Positions 42,663 through 52,959 of a stretch of 64,000 bases of DNA are shown piece after piece. A program made the translations under genes and the position numbers. Source of the DNA: an uncultured Pelagibacteraceae bacterium. Its GTDB lineage: Bacteria; Pseudomonadota; Alphaproteobacteria; Pelagibacterales; AG-422-B15. The stretch covers positions 1 to 64,000 of the forward strand of contig CACIRX010000005.1 in the NCBI GenBank assembly GCA_902589175.1, read 5' to 3'. Each line of letters opens with the position of its first letter. Positions within the stretch are counted from its first letter, which is position 1. Below the pieces are notes generated by a model, which was not told the DNA's origin, made no database searches, and saw nothing but the letters and a program-made list of their open reading frames with translations.

Positions 42663-43715
42663 ATGAAAATCAATACAATTTCAATTTGGCTCTTATCTCT
42701 TATAGTTGCTATTTGTGCGATTATACTTATTGGGGGGTATACAAGAATATCTGACTCCGGCTTATCGATAACAGAGTGGTTACCTGTTACAGGCGTGATG
42801 TACCCATTAAGCAATTACCAATGGCAAGTAGAATTCAGTAAATACCAACAAATTGATGAATTCATGCTTGTGAATAGCACTATGACACTAAATGAATTCA
42901 AAGTAATATATTTTTGGGAATGGTTTCATAGATTTTTTGCCAGGTTGATAGGCGCACTGTACTTAATACCTCTAATTTATTTGTTAATTAAAAAAAAAAT
43001 TCACAGAAGTTACCAATTAAGAATATTCTCAATCGGATTTCTCTTGGGCGTACAAGCCGTCATTGGTTGGTATATGGTAAAAAGTGGCTTAGTTGGGAGA
43101 ATTGATGTTAGTCAATATCGTTTAGCAATGCATCTTACTATGGCTTTTGTTATTTTAGGTATTACTTTTCAAACGCTCCTAGATACTAATATGAAATATA
43201 TCAGTAACAGAAAGTTTTATTATAAACCAGGAAATGCATTTTTATTTTTATTATTATTTTTATTTATTTTCTTACAAATTGCCTATGGTGCTTTTGTTTC
43301 AGGTACTCACTCAGGGTTATTATTTAATACTTGGCCAATGTATGATGGCAATATTTTTCCTTTAATAGAAAACAATCTTTTGAGTGGTTTTGTTAATTTT
43401 TTTGAGACAAGAGAATACATAATCTTTGTTCATCGAACATCAGCATTATTAATTCTCTTATTAGTTATATATTTAAATTATATTTTATATAAAAAAAATG
43501 GCGCCATTAGTAAAAGTTATTTATTACTAGCATTCAATTTTACTTTTATATTGCAAATTCTGCTTGGAGTTATGATGACTTTTCAAAATATCCCTTGGCA
43601 TTTAGCACTAGCTCATCAGGGGAATTCAATTATTTTATTTTTGATTTCACTATCAATGTGGATGTTAAGTAAAAAGTCTCTTCAAAAAAATTTTAATGAA
43701 GAGACTTTAAGTTAG
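42663..43715 (+). CDS. ctaA: Heme A synthase CtaA
   Basis: LIGGYTRISDSGLSITEWLPVTGVMYP, FWEWFHRFFARLIG, GAFVSGTHSGLLFNTWPMYDG. Confidence 0.95.
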   Translation: MKINTISIWLLSLIVAICAIILIGGYTRISDSGLSITEWLPVTGVMYPLSNYQWQVEFSKYQQIDEFMLVNSTMTLNEFKVIYFWEWFHRFFARLIGALYLIPLIYLLIKKKIHRSYQLRIFSIGFLLGVQAVIGWYMVKSGLVGRIDVSQYRLAMHLTMAFVILGITFQTLLDTNMKYISNRKFYYKPGNAFLFLLLFLFIFLQIAYGAFVSGTHSGLLFNTWPMYDGNIFPLIENNLLSGFVNFFETREYIIFVHRTSALLILLLVIYLNYILYKKNGAISKSYLLLAFNFTFILQILLGVMMTFQNIPWHLALAHQGNSIILFLISLSMWMLSKKSLQKNFNEETLS

Positions 43716-43716
43716 A

Positions 43717-45030
43717 TTATGCCGCGTCTAAAGCATTCTTTAGGTCTTCGATGATATCATCGATATGCTCTATTCCAATCGAAAGTCTCACATAACTAGG
43801 ATTTACTCCAGCTGCTTCCATATCATCATCTGATAGCTGAGAGTGGGTTGTTGATGCTGGGTGAATGGCTAAGCTTCGAGCATCACCAATATTTGCAACA
43901 TGATAGAACATATTTAAATTATTTATGAACTTTTCACCACTCGCTTTACCGCCTTTAAGTTCAATACCACAGAGTGCCCCATGACCTCCCTTTAGGTATT
44001 TGTTTGCTCTTTCACCAGCTTCACCTTCATCAAGACCAGCATAGATTACTCGTGAAACTTTATTATGTTTAGATAGATACTCAGCCACCTTTGCAGCATT
44101 AGAGCAATGCTTTTCCATTCTCAAAGATACTGTTTCTAAACCTTGAATTATTTGAAATGCACTTTGTGGTGGTAGAGCTGGACCTAAGTCTCTCAACCCC
44201 ACAAACCTAGCTCTCACGATGTAAGCGATCGGACCAACTGCTTTTGCAAATTCTGTCCATATCATACCATGATAGCTTGGATCAGGGTTATTTAACATAG
44301 GTTGTCTTTTGGGGTCTTTAGCCCAATCAAATTTCCCACTGTCAACAATTATTCCTCCAATAGTAGTGCCATGACCGCCTATGAATTTAGTAAGTGAATG
44401 TACAACGATAGTTGCACCATGCTCAATTGGCTTACATATTACAGGCGCTGCAGTATTATCTACAATTAGTGGTATATTGTATTCATCTCCTATATCTGCA
44501 ACTTCTCTGATTGGAAAAACTTTTAGTTTTGGATTAGGTAAAGTTTCAGCGTAATACGCACGTGTATTATCATCTGTCATTTTTCTAAAGCTTTCAGGAT
44601 CTGTAGGGTCAGCAAACCTAACTTCAATTCCTAAATCTTTCATTGTGTTAGCAAATAAATTCCATGTTCCACCATATAAATCTGTTGAACTAACAATATT
44701 ATCCCCAGCTTTGACTAAATTTTGAATACTCAACATAGATGCTGATTGACCAGAACTAACACATAATGCTCCTACTCCACCTTCCATTGCTGCAACTCTT
44801 TTTTCAAGAACATCAACTGTAGGGTTCATTATTCTTGTATAAATATTGCCAAAATCTTTAGCTCCAAATAAGTTAGCTGCATGTTCAGTGTTATGAAACT
44901 GATATGAAGTTGTTTGATAAATTGGAACAGCTACTGACGTTGTAGAAGGGTCACTTCTGTAATCACCTCCATGTAATGCGATTGTTTCAGGGTTTACAGA
45001 ATCTGCTGGATTAAATTTATTTTTTGCCAT
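43717..45030 (-). CDS. metY: O-acetylhomoserine sulfhydrylase (O-acetylhomoserine aminocarboxypropyltransferase)
   Basis: PETIALHGGDYRSDPSTTSVAVPIYQTTSYQF, YTRIMNPTVDVLEKRVAAMEGG, HSLTKFIGGHGTTIGG; likely start at MAKNKFN preceded by AGAGGT. Confidence 0.94.
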   Translation of the reverse strand: MAKNKFNPADSVNPETIALHGGDYRSDPSTTSVAVPIYQTTSYQFHNTEHAANLFGAKDFGNIYTRIMNPTVDVLEKRVAAMEGGVGALCVSSGQSASMLSIQNLVKAGDNIVSSTDLYGGTWNLFANTMKDLGIEVRFADPTDPESFRKMTDDNTRAYYAETLPNPKLKVFPIREVADIGDEYNIPLIVDNTAAPVICKPIEHGATIVVHSLTKFIGGHGTTIGGIIVDSGKFDWAKDPKRQPMLNNPDPSYHGMIWTEFAKAVGPIAYIVRARFVGLRDLGPALPPQSAFQIIQGLETVSLRMEKHCSNAAKVAEYLSKHNKVSRVIYAGLDEGEAGERANKYLKGGHGALCGIELKGGKASGEKFINNLNMFYHVANIGDARSLAIHPASTTHSQLSDDDMEAAGVNPSYVRLSIGIEHIDDIIEDLKNALDAA

Positions 45031-45073
45031 TTTTTTACCTCTATTTCTATTTTCTTCGAGTTTCACAGCAAAC

Positions 45074-45103
45074 AAAAAAACCGCATCATAATACTATGTG
45101 CGG
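45074..45103 (-). terminator. Intrinsic terminator in the metY leader
   Basis: Minus strand CCGCA-13 nt loop-TGCGG followed by T7. Confidence 0.7.
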
Positions 45104-45104
45104 C

Positions 45105-45152
45105 TGATGGCTTAGCTGTATAAGTCCGCAAGCTGTATTAAACTCGACAATA
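45105..45152 (-). promoter_or_regulatory. Candidate SAM-II/SAM-V-type riboswitch aptamer upstream of metY
   Basis: Minus strand TTGTCGAGTTTAATACAGCTTGCGGACTTATACAGCTAAGCC resembles the SAM-II core pattern (UUUAA..UUGC, then ..AGCUAA); context is metY plus adjacent terminator. Confidence 0.62.
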
Positions 45153-45289
45153 TATTGAATAACACTCTAAGACTTATGTAAAGCGTAATAATTTAAAAAG
45201 TATCATAATACCAGTAATTAAATATATGAATTTATTATATAAATATATGTTGTTGACATATTTTACTGTATTCTCTAATAAGCAACAAT

Positions 45290-45757
45290 ATGACTACATC
45301 TAAGATACTAAAGCAAACAGCGTCTCTAAGAAAAGAAGACATTAAGAAAGATTGGCTCTTGATCGATGCAAAAGACATAGTCTTGGGCAGACTGGCTACA
45401 AATGTCTCAAATATTTTAAGAGGAAAGCACAAGCCCACGTATACGCCACATGTGGATTGCGGTGACAACGTTGTTATAATTAATGCTGAAAAAATTAAGC
45501 TTACAGGCAAAAAACTTGATGACAAAACTTATTACAAACACACTGGATATCCTGGAGGTATTAAGAGCATCAATGCTAGAAAGATATTAGAGGGAAAATT
45601 TCCAGACCGGCTTGTAAGATTAGCTGTTAAGAGAATGATTCCTAAAGGGCCTCTAGGAAGAAAGCAGCTATCTAATATGAAAGTATATGTAGGAGATAAG
45701 CATCCACACGAGGCTCAAAATCCTAAAACATATAACATACGGGATGTAGTTAAATGA
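45290..45757 (+). CDS. rplM: 50S ribosomal protein L13
   Basis: [48 protein letters not shown]. Confidence 0.96.
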   Translation: MTTSKILKQTASLRKEDIKKDWLLIDAKDIVLGRLATNVSNILRGKHKPTYTPHVDCGDNVVIINAEKIKLTGKKLDDKTYYKHTGYPGGIKSINARKILEGKFPDRLVRLAVKRMIPKGPLGRKQLSNMKVYVGDKHPHEAQNPKTYNIRDVVK

Positions 45758-46200
45758 ACGAAACCATGAATAACAATACTGAAGAAAATTTAGCTAAACC
45801 TGTATTAGATAATTTAGGCAGATCTTATGCAACAGGCAAAAGAAAGAATGCTGTAGCAAGAGTATGGATAAAAGATGGATCTGGAAAAATTGTAATAAAC
45901 GGTAAGGATGTAGATAAATACTTTTTAAGACCTGTTTTAAACATGTTAGTTCATCAGCCGCTTGAACTTACAAACAAAAAAATGAATGTTGACACAACAA
46001 TTACAGTTAGTGGTGGTGGAATGTCTGGTCAGGCTGGTGCTGTCAGACATGGAATTTCAAAAGCTCTAACTTTGCTAGATCCAAACTTAAGACCAATCCT
46101 TAAAACTGAAGGTTTACTTACTAGAGACTCTCGAATTGTTGAAAGAAAAAAATATGGTAGACGTAAAGCGCGTAGACGTTTCCAATTCTCAAAAAGATAA
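45754..46200 (+). CDS. rpsI: 30S ribosomal protein S9
   Basis: [51 protein letters not shown]. Confidence 0.96.
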   Translation: MNETMNNNTEENLAKPVLDNLGRSYATGKRKNAVARVWIKDGSGKIVINGKDVDKYFLRPVLNMLVHQPLELTNKKMNVDTTITVSGGGMSGQAGAVRHGISKALTLLDPNLRPILKTEGLLTRDSRIVERKKYGRRKARRRFQFSKR

Positions 46201-46238
46201 TTTTTTTCAAACTTCTATTTTAAAACTAAAAATTAATT

Positions 46239-47249
46239 ATGAAAAACGTAGCTATATTAGGTGCTAGTGGTTTTGTAGGACAAGAAATAATCAAAATTTG
46301 CCTCAACCACCCCCATGTTAAGATTGTTGCTTTATCTGCAAACAAGTCTGCAGGTGAGACAGTTCAAATCCATGACTCGGTTGGTATACAAGCACCACTC
46401 AAATACGAAAGCTATGAGGACATAAATTTTAGTAGCATTGATTATGTATTTAATTGCTTGCCAAATGAAAATCTTCACAAAAGAAGCGATCTATTGAATT
46501 CAGATGTCAGTATAATTGACCTTTCAGTTGATTTTAGACTTGATGATAAAAATGATTATGAGAACTGGTATGGCTTTAAACACGGCAACTTTGAGGTAAA
46601 CGATGAATTCCAATATGGCTTAACAGAGTTTAATAGAAATAAGATAAAAAAATGTAAACATATTGCAAACCCTGGCTGCTATGCAACTAGCATCTTAATC
46701 CCACTAATTGAATTGATAAAACAAAATGCAATTAAAACCGATGATATCGTTATTGACTCAAAATCAGGTTACTCAGGTGCAGGTAAAACAAAGGGAAAAA
46801 AAGAGTTAATTAAGGAAGTAAATGAAAATATCAGAACCTATGGTATTGGTGACCACAAACACATAGCTGAAATAAACCAAGAACTAAGTAAAATCAAAAA
46901 TATTCAAACTGAAGTTTTTTTTGCGGCTAATATATTACCTGTTGAAAGAGGTATTTTGAGTAACATATATATTGACACAAATGAGGTATCTCAAAATGAT
47001 ATTTACGATATATTACAAAAAAGATTTAATGATGAGCATTTTATACAATTGCTACCAATGAATGAAATTCCTTCCTCTAGGGAAGTAGTTGGTACCAATA
47101 ATTTAGTCATAGGATTAAAAAAGGGATATAAAGAAAATAAATTATGTATTGTTAGTGTTTTAGACAATTTGGTAAAAGGAGCTGCTGGACAAGCAGTGCA
47201 AAATTTTAATCTTATGAATGATTATGATGAGAGGTTAGGACTGGAATGA
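46239..47249 (+). CDS. argC: N-acetyl-gamma-glutamyl-phosphate reductase
   Basis: VAILGASGFVGQEIIKIC, IANPGCYATSILIPL, DSKSGYSGAGK. Confidence 0.95.
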   Translation: MKNVAILGASGFVGQEIIKICLNHPHVKIVALSANKSAGETVQIHDSVGIQAPLKYESYEDINFSSIDYVFNCLPNENLHKRSDLLNSDVSIIDLSVDFRLDDKNDYENWYGFKHGNFEVNDEFQYGLTEFNRNKIKKCKHIANPGCYATSILIPLIELIKQNAIKTDDIVIDSKSGYSGAGKTKGKKELIKEVNENIRTYGIGDHKHIAEINQELSKIKNIQTEVFFAANILPVERGILSNIYIDTNEVSQNDIYDILQKRFNDEHFIQLLPMNEIPSSREVVGTNNLVIGLKKGYKENKLCIVSVLDNLVKGAAGQAVQNFNLMNDYDERLGLE

Positions 47250-47443
47250 GAAAAAAAATAATAATTATTTTTAATTTATTTTTATTTATATTTACTTTCA
47301 ATGCCTGCTCATCAGTAAAAAATTTTTCTTTTTATGAGTTTTTTATCAACCCAAATGCTGCAGAATTAATTTTAGATGATCAAGAAAATGCTCAGAAACC
47401 AGATTTAGAGAGCGTACCAGAAAAGGTTGAAATCGATGAGTAA
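47246..47443 (+). CDS. Small predicted lipoprotein of unknown function
   Basis: 65 aa, N-terminal hydrophobic signal ending in lipobox-like FNAC, C-terminal PDLESVPEK; overlaps hom by 8 nt. Confidence 0.6.
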   Translation: MRKKIIIIFNLFLFIFTFNACSSVKNFSFYEFFINPNAAELILDDQENAQKPDLESVPEKVEIDE

Positions 47444-48725
47444 AACTTATGGTGTCGGAATTGCAGGATTTGGAACAGTTGGATCGGGATTTCTCAAACA
47501 ATTAAAAAATTTTAAAACACCCTCGCAAAAAACTGCAAATATCAATGTAATTAAAATTGCTGTTAAGAACTTAAGAAAAAAAAGAAGTTTATCAGTTAAG
47601 TCTCTACCGTTAACAACTGATACAATGTCATTAGCAACAAATGACAATGTAGATATTTTAATTGAGCTCATTGGTGGCTCAAAGGGAATAGCATATAACG
47701 TTGTTAAAAAAGCACTCCAAAATAAAAAACATGTAATTACCGCTAATAAAGCTTTGCTTGCAGTACATGGAAATGAATTATCTAAAATTGCTGAACAAAA
47801 TAATGTTTGTCTCAATTATGAAGCAGCTATTGCTGGCGGTATACCAATTGTAAAAGCTGTAAGAGAAAATTTGCGACTTAATAAAATAAACAAAATTTAT
47901 GGTATTCTGAATGGTACTTGCAACTACATTTTAACAAAGATGGAAAACAATGCGGGAGATTTTAAAAATGTATTAAATGATGCTCAAAAAAAAGGTTTTG
48001 CTGAGTTAGATCCAACATTTGATATTCAGGGTATTGATGCAGCTCATAAGATCACATTGTTATCAAGTATTGCTTTTGACATTCCTGTAAATTTTAAAGC
48101 TACTTTTATAGAAGGTATTACTAAGATTGATAAATATGATTTTGTTTTTGCAAAAGAATTAGGATACTCAATAAAATTGTTATCAGTTGCTTCTAAAAAA
48201 TTAAGTAAGATCGAACAAAGAGTTCATCCTTGTTTTGTTAAACTAAAATCGGATATTGCAAAAGTGAGTAATGAGATTAATGCTGTAGTTGTAAATGACT
48301 CAGTAATTGGAAAAAATATTTTTGAAGGCCCTGGTGCTGGAGCTGGACCAACGGGAGCCTCTGTTATGTCAGACCTTATGGACATTATAAGAGGTACTTA
48401 TAATTATCCATTGGGCGTATCAATGAAAAAGAAAAAGAAGTTAAAAATCCAGAAAATTGATGATTTGTCATTCCCATATTATTTAAGAATTACTGCCAAA
48501 GATAAAGCCGGGGTAATGGCAAAAATTTCAAAAGCTCTATCAAAAAGAAAAATTTCGATTGAAAGTATAATTCAAAAGCCATCGAAAAGGTCAAATTTTG
48601 CTGAAATTATTTTGATAACTCACAAAGTTAAAGAATCTTCGCTTTTATCATCTATTAAGCAGATAAAAAGATTACCAGAAGTAAGCTCATCTGTTAAATT
48701 TATCAGAATTGAAGATTCGTTATGA
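47436..48725 (+). CDS. hom: Homoserine dehydrogenase
   Basis: GVGIAGFGTVGSGFL, NKALLAVHG, GILNGTCNYILTKM, GFAELDPTFDIQGIDAAHK, C-terminal ACT domain. Confidence 0.95.
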   Translation: MSKTYGVGIAGFGTVGSGFLKQLKNFKTPSQKTANINVIKIAVKNLRKKRSLSVKSLPLTTDTMSLATNDNVDILIELIGGSKGIAYNVVKKALQNKKHVITANKALLAVHGNELSKIAEQNNVCLNYEAAIAGGIPIVKAVRENLRLNKINKIYGILNGTCNYILTKMENNAGDFKNVLNDAQKKGFAELDPTFDIQGIDAAHKITLLSSIAFDIPVNFKATFIEGITKIDKYDFVFAKELGYSIKLLSVASKKLSKIEQRVHPCFVKLKSDIAKVSNEINAVVVNDSVIGKNIFEGPGAGAGPTGASVMSDLMDIIRGTYNYPLGVSMKKKKKLKIQKIDDLSFPYYLRITAKDKAGVMAKISKALSKRKISIESIIQKPSKRSNFAEIILITHKVKESSLLSSIKQIKRLPEVSSSVKFIRIEDSL

Positions 48726-49672
48726 CCGTAATATCAACTCAATATGCATCAGGAATTGTAGCTGCAACTGAAAAGGCAGCAATTGCATCTTCTAAATTAA
48801 TAGGTCTTGGTGACGAAAAAGCAGCAGATCAAGTTGCTGTAGACGCAATGAGAACAGCTTTAAACGCAATTGATTTTGATGGCAGAATTGTTATTGGTGA
48901 AGGTGAGAGAGATGAAGCGCCAATGCTTTATATTGGAGAGGAAGTAGGAACTGGCAAAAATCACGAAGTTGATATTGCGTTAGATCCTTTAGAAGGAACC
49001 ACTATAACAGCAAAGGGTATGCCAAATTCATTATCTGTAGTAGCTGCAGCTCAAAAAGGAGGGTTGCTCTATGCGCCAGACACTTACATGAATAAGATTG
49101 CAGTTGGCAGTAGTCTTCCAAAAGATGTAATAGATCTTGATGCTGCTGTTGAAGATAACATAAAAAGTATCGCGGAAGCTAAAAAAGTTAAAATTAGTGA
49201 AGTTACTGCCTGTGTATTAGAAAGACCCAGACATGATGATATAATTGAGTCTTTAAGGACAATTGGCTCAAAAATTGTTCTTATTCCTGACGGCGATGTA
49301 GCAGGTGTAATTATGACAACACAAGAACATAATCCAGTTGATATTTACCTTGGCATCGGTGGAGCTCCTGAAGGAGTTTTAGCTGCTGCAGCACTGCAAT
49401 GCATTGGCGGTCAAATGCAAACTAGACTTGTAATCAATAATGATGATGAAAAAAAAAGAGCTGAAAAGATTGGTATTAAAGACCTAGAAAAAAAATATAA
49501 TCTTAATGAACTTGCACACGGCGATATTATCTTTTCTGCTACAGGCGTAACAGAAGGTACTATGGTTAGAGGAGTAAGATCTGACAGCAGTCACTACATA
49601 ACCCATTCACTAGTTCTAAGAACTGGCGAAGCTGCATCTCAATATATCGAGACTTATCACAAAAAAGATTGA
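48722..49672 (+). CDS. glpX: Fructose-1,6-bisphosphatase class II (GlpX)
   Basis: GRIVIGEGERDEAPMLYIGEEVG, DIALDPLEGTT, GIGGAPEGVLAAAAL. Confidence 0.95.
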   Translation: MTVISTQYASGIVAATEKAAIASSKLIGLGDEKAADQVAVDAMRTALNAIDFDGRIVIGEGERDEAPMLYIGEEVGTGKNHEVDIALDPLEGTTITAKGMPNSLSVVAAAQKGGLLYAPDTYMNKIAVGSSLPKDVIDLDAAVEDNIKSIAEAKKVKISEVTACVLERPRHDDIIESLRTIGSKIVLIPDGDVAGVIMTTQEHNPVDIYLGIGGAPEGVLAAAALQCIGGQMQTRLVINNDDEKKRAEKIGIKDLEKKYNLNELAHGDIIFSATGVTEGTMVRGVRSDSSHYITHSLVLRTGEAASQYIETYHKKD

Positions 49673-49675
49673 ACT

Positions 49676-51457
49676 ATGAGAAAAGATTCTTTCGACGAAG
49701 ATTTTTTTTCTCTAACAAATAAAAAATGGTCTTTAAAAGAATACAGCGAAAAAGATACGGAATATATTTCGCAAAGTTACGAAGTAAGCCCGCTAGTTGC
49801 GAAATTACTAAGTATTAGAAAAGTAAATTTAGACGACATTATTTCTTATATAAGTCCCTCATTAAAAGAAAGTTTACCTGATCCATACGTTTTAGTAGAC
49901 ATGGAAAAAGCCTGCGAGAGACTTTATCAGGCAATAATTAATAAAGAACGAATTGCTGTATTTGGTGATTATGATGTTGATGGCTCAACCTCGACTTCGA
50001 CTTTAATTAATTATTTTAAACAAATTTCAGTGAATCTAAAATTTCATATACCCGATAGATTTAGTGAAGGATATGGACCCAGTGTAGATAGTTTTTCAAA
50101 TTTTAAAAAAAGAGATGTAAAAATTATTTTTACCGTCGATTGCGGAACAATGGCCTTTTCTGAGATTGAATATGCGAGAGAGCAAGGTATGGATGTAATT
50201 GTCTTAGATCATCACATTCCAGAAATAAAACTACCAAAAGCAACAGCAATTATAAATCCAAACAGAATGGACGATAATTCAGGATTAAACTATCTTTCTG
50301 CAGTTGGTGTAACGTATATGTTCATTATCGGGCTTAACCGGAAATTAAGACGTGAAGACTGGTTTAAAAAAAATAACCTAAAAGAACCAAACCTTATTGC
50401 ATTGTTAGATCTTGTTGCCTTAGGAACTGTTTGCGATGCTGTTCCACTAAAAGGATTAAATCGAATTCTAGTTTCAAAGGGAATCGACGTGATACAAAAA
50501 CGATTAAATCCAGGTTTAAATTCATTGATTGAAAAATCAAATATAAAATCAAAAGTAAGTGTTCATGATCTTGGTTTCAAGATTGGTCCAAGAATTAACG
50601 CTGGCGGAAGATTAGGTTTTTCAAACTTTGGCACAGACTTATTAACTGAAAGTGAAAAAAGTAAAATCGATAGTATCTCAAACGATTTAGACAAATTTAA
50701 TTCTGAGAGACGTACTATAGAAAGTTATGTTTTAGATCAAGCTATCGCCCAAGTTGATGATAAAAAACTAAAAAATAAACTACTGATCGTATCTGGCGAA
50801 GGATGGCATGAGGGGGTAATTGGTATTATTGCAAGTCGACTTAAAGATAAATTTAATAAGCCTAGCATTGTTTTCTCGATAAACAATGGCGAAGCTAAAG
50901 GTTCCGGACGCTCAATAAAAGGCATCGATCTTGGACAGTTAGTTATTTCTGCTGTTCAAAGTAATTTGCTTAAAAAAGGCGGAGGACACTCAATGGCAGC
51001 TGGATTAACAATAGAGTCTAAAAAGATAGAAGAATTAGAAAAATTTTTTGAAAAACAATTGACCAATAAAGTAATAAATACTCAAGATAATAAAATTTTA
51101 TTTGCTGATGACATTTTAAGTACATCAGCAATCAATTTAGATGTTCATAGGGAAATTGAAAAAATTGGTCCTTTTGGATCAGAGAATCCTGAACCATCTT
51201 TTATTTTTAAAAATGTGATACTCGCGACCGTTGATCAAATAGGTGAGGAGCATTTTAAATGTCTTATTAAATCTGATGGAGGAAAATTTATTGAAGCGAT
51301 GGCTTTCAGAAGTGCAAAAACACAGCTTGGAGAAGAATTAATAAAAAATAAGGGTTCATCAGTTTGCTTATTCGGCAAAATAAAGATCAATGAGTGGGGG
51401 GGTAAAAAAATACCTCAAATACATATTATTGATATTTCCGCATCACAAAATAGTTAA
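49676..51457 (+). CDS. recJ: Single-stranded-DNA-specific exonuclease RecJ
   Basis: IAVFGDYDVDGSTSTSTLINY, VIVLDHHIPEI, GPRINAGGRLG, KGGGHSMAAGLTI. Confidence 0.96.
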   Translation: MRKDSFDEDFFSLTNKKWSLKEYSEKDTEYISQSYEVSPLVAKLLSIRKVNLDDIISYISPSLKESLPDPYVLVDMEKACERLYQAIINKERIAVFGDYDVDGSTSTSTLINYFKQISVNLKFHIPDRFSEGYGPSVDSFSNFKKRDVKIIFTVDCGTMAFSEIEYAREQGMDVIVLDHHIPEIKLPKATAIINPNRMDDNSGLNYLSAVGVTYMFIIGLNRKLRREDWFKKNNLKEPNLIALLDLVALGTVCDAVPLKGLNRILVSKGIDVIQKRLNPGLNSLIEKSNIKSKVSVHDLGFKIGPRINAGGRLGFSNFGTDLLTESEKSKIDSISNDLDKFNSERRTIESYVLDQAIAQVDDKKLKNKLLIVSGEGWHEGVIGIIASRLKDKFNKPSIVFSINNGEAKGSGRSIKGIDLGQLVISAVQSNLLKKGGGHSMAAGLTIESKKIEELEKFFEKQLTNKVINTQDNKILFADDILSTSAINLDVHREIEKIGPFGSENPEPSFIFKNVILATVDQIGEEHFKCLIKSDGGKFIEAMAFRSAKTQLGEELIKNKGSSVCLFGKIKINEWGGKKIPQIHIIDISASQNS

Positions 51458-51504
51458 TCAATTATTGATTTAGACCGATTATTAGATATATAAATAAGAT
51501 ACAA

Positions 51505-51580
51505 GGTCCCTTCGTCTAGCGGTTAGGATATCTGGTTTTCATCCAGAAGATCACGGGTTCGAATCCCGTAGGGACCGCCA
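51505..51580 (+). tRNA. tRNA-Glu (anticodon UUC)
   Basis: GGTCCCTTCGTCTAGCGGTTAGG..CTGGTTTTCATCCAG..GGGTTCGAATCCCGTAGGGACCGCCA. Confidence 0.97.
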
Positions 51581-51667
51581 TTTTTATGGTCTTATCTGTG
51601 ACAAAATGTCAGTAAAACATCCGTTTTATAGTATTTAATTTCTATAAATAAATATTATCTATTTAGT

Positions 51668-52336
51668 ATGAACGAAATGTTTAAGCACTATAAACCAATA
51701 AACAATAGTGACCGCATAGCTCTATTGTTTACAAAAGCCCTCCGTCTTTTCGCTGATCTTTTCTTTAAAAAACGTTACGGGCACAGAGCGGTTATATTAG
51801 AGACTGTAGCAGCTGTCCCTGGAATGGTCGCTGGCATGCTTAATCACTTAAAAAGCCTTAGAAATATGGAGCAAGATAGAGGCTGGATCAAAACACTTTT
51901 AGATGAAGCTGAAAACGAAAGAATGCATTTAATGACTTTTATTAATATTGCAAAGCCATCAGTTTTTGAGAGATTTTTAGTAATAATGGTGCAAGGAATA
52001 TTTTTTAATCTTTATTTTGTAATGTATTTAGTTTCACCTCGTACCTGCCATAGGATTGTGGGATATTTTGAGGAGCAAGCAATTATAAGTTACACAGAAT
52101 ATTTAGATGAAATTGAAAATGGAAATATTGAAAACGTTAAAGCACCTCAGATAGCAATTGATTATTGGGGTTTATCACAGTTTGCAAAATTAAAAGATGT
52201 TATCATTGCCGTTAGAAACGACGAGATGGGTCATCGTGACGTTAACCATGAATTTGTAACACTTATTGATCAAAAAGACCATAAAGAGACTTATACAGAT
52301 TCTAGGGAAATACTCTCAAAAGATAATACTAAATAA
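51668..52336 (+). CDS. Alternative oxidase (cyanide-insensitive ubiquinol oxidase)
   Basis: Diiron AOX motifs [45 protein letters not shown]. Confidence 0.92.
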   Translation: MNEMFKHYKPINNSDRIALLFTKALRLFADLFFKKRYGHRAVILETVAAVPGMVAGMLNHLKSLRNMEQDRGWIKTLLDEAENERMHLMTFINIAKPSVFERFLVIMVQGIFFNLYFVMYLVSPRTCHRIVGYFEEQAIISYTEYLDEIENGNIENVKAPQIAIDYWGLSQFAKLKDVIIAVRNDEMGHRDVNHEFVTLIDQKDHKETYTDSREILSKDNTK

Positions 52337-52343
52337 GTTTATA

Positions 52344-52757
52344 ATGTTGGAATTTGGAATTTTTCTACATTCTTTAATTATTGGATTTATGATTTTTTTT
52401 ATGTCTGTTGTAACCCCATCTGTATTTTCAATTTTAAATGAAGATGAAGCAGGCAAGTTATTACGAGTTATTTTTCCCAGAATGTTCATTTATGGGTTAA
52501 TCATTACTATTTTATCGTGTGCTGTTTTTTTTGTAATTAGCATAATTGATTTTCTAATTATATCGTTGGTTTCCGCTGCTTTCTTTTTAATCAATCTCAT
52601 TTATCTAACTCCTAGAATCAATATTTATAGAGATAAATTTAAAGGTGGTATCGTTGAGGCTGAAAAAAAATTTAAAATGCTTCATTTTTTCTCAGTAGTT
52701 TTATTTATTTCACAGCTTTTTGGATCTATCTTTATTGTATTTGTATATTTTTATTAG
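52344..52757 (+). CDS. DUF4149-like (TMEM205-like) membrane protein
   Basis: TPSVFSILNEDEAGKLLRVIFPRMF, TPRINIYRDKF, 4 TM segments. Confidence 0.7.
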   Translation: MLEFGIFLHSLIIGFMIFFMSVVTPSVFSILNEDEAGKLLRVIFPRMFIYGLIITILSCAVFFVISIIDFLIISLVSAAFFLINLIYLTPRINIYRDKFKGGIVEAEKKFKMLHFFSVVLFISQLFGSIFIVFVYFY

Positions 52758-52766
52758 GAGGACAAT

Positions 52767-52949
52767 ATGAAAATTTTAAAAACATTTGAAGATGCAAAGC
52801 TAATTATAGTTGATCTTGAGGTCAATCTAGGTAATCAGAAAAGAAGTGCTCCAACCTTGTGCGCACAGTATGATGGAAAAATTATTCCCCTAAATACAGC
52901 TCATGATGGAAGACCTATACTTATGAATATAGATAATGCGATTGAGTAA
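52767..52949 (+). CDS. 60-aa protein of unknown function
   Basis: Strong SD (TAGGAGGACAATATG) and compact position after the DUF4149-like gene. Confidence 0.6.
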   Translation: MKILKTFEDAKLIIVDLEVNLGNQKRSAPTLCAQYDGKIIPLNTAHDGRPILMNIDNAIE

Positions 52950-52959
52950 ATAAATTTGC

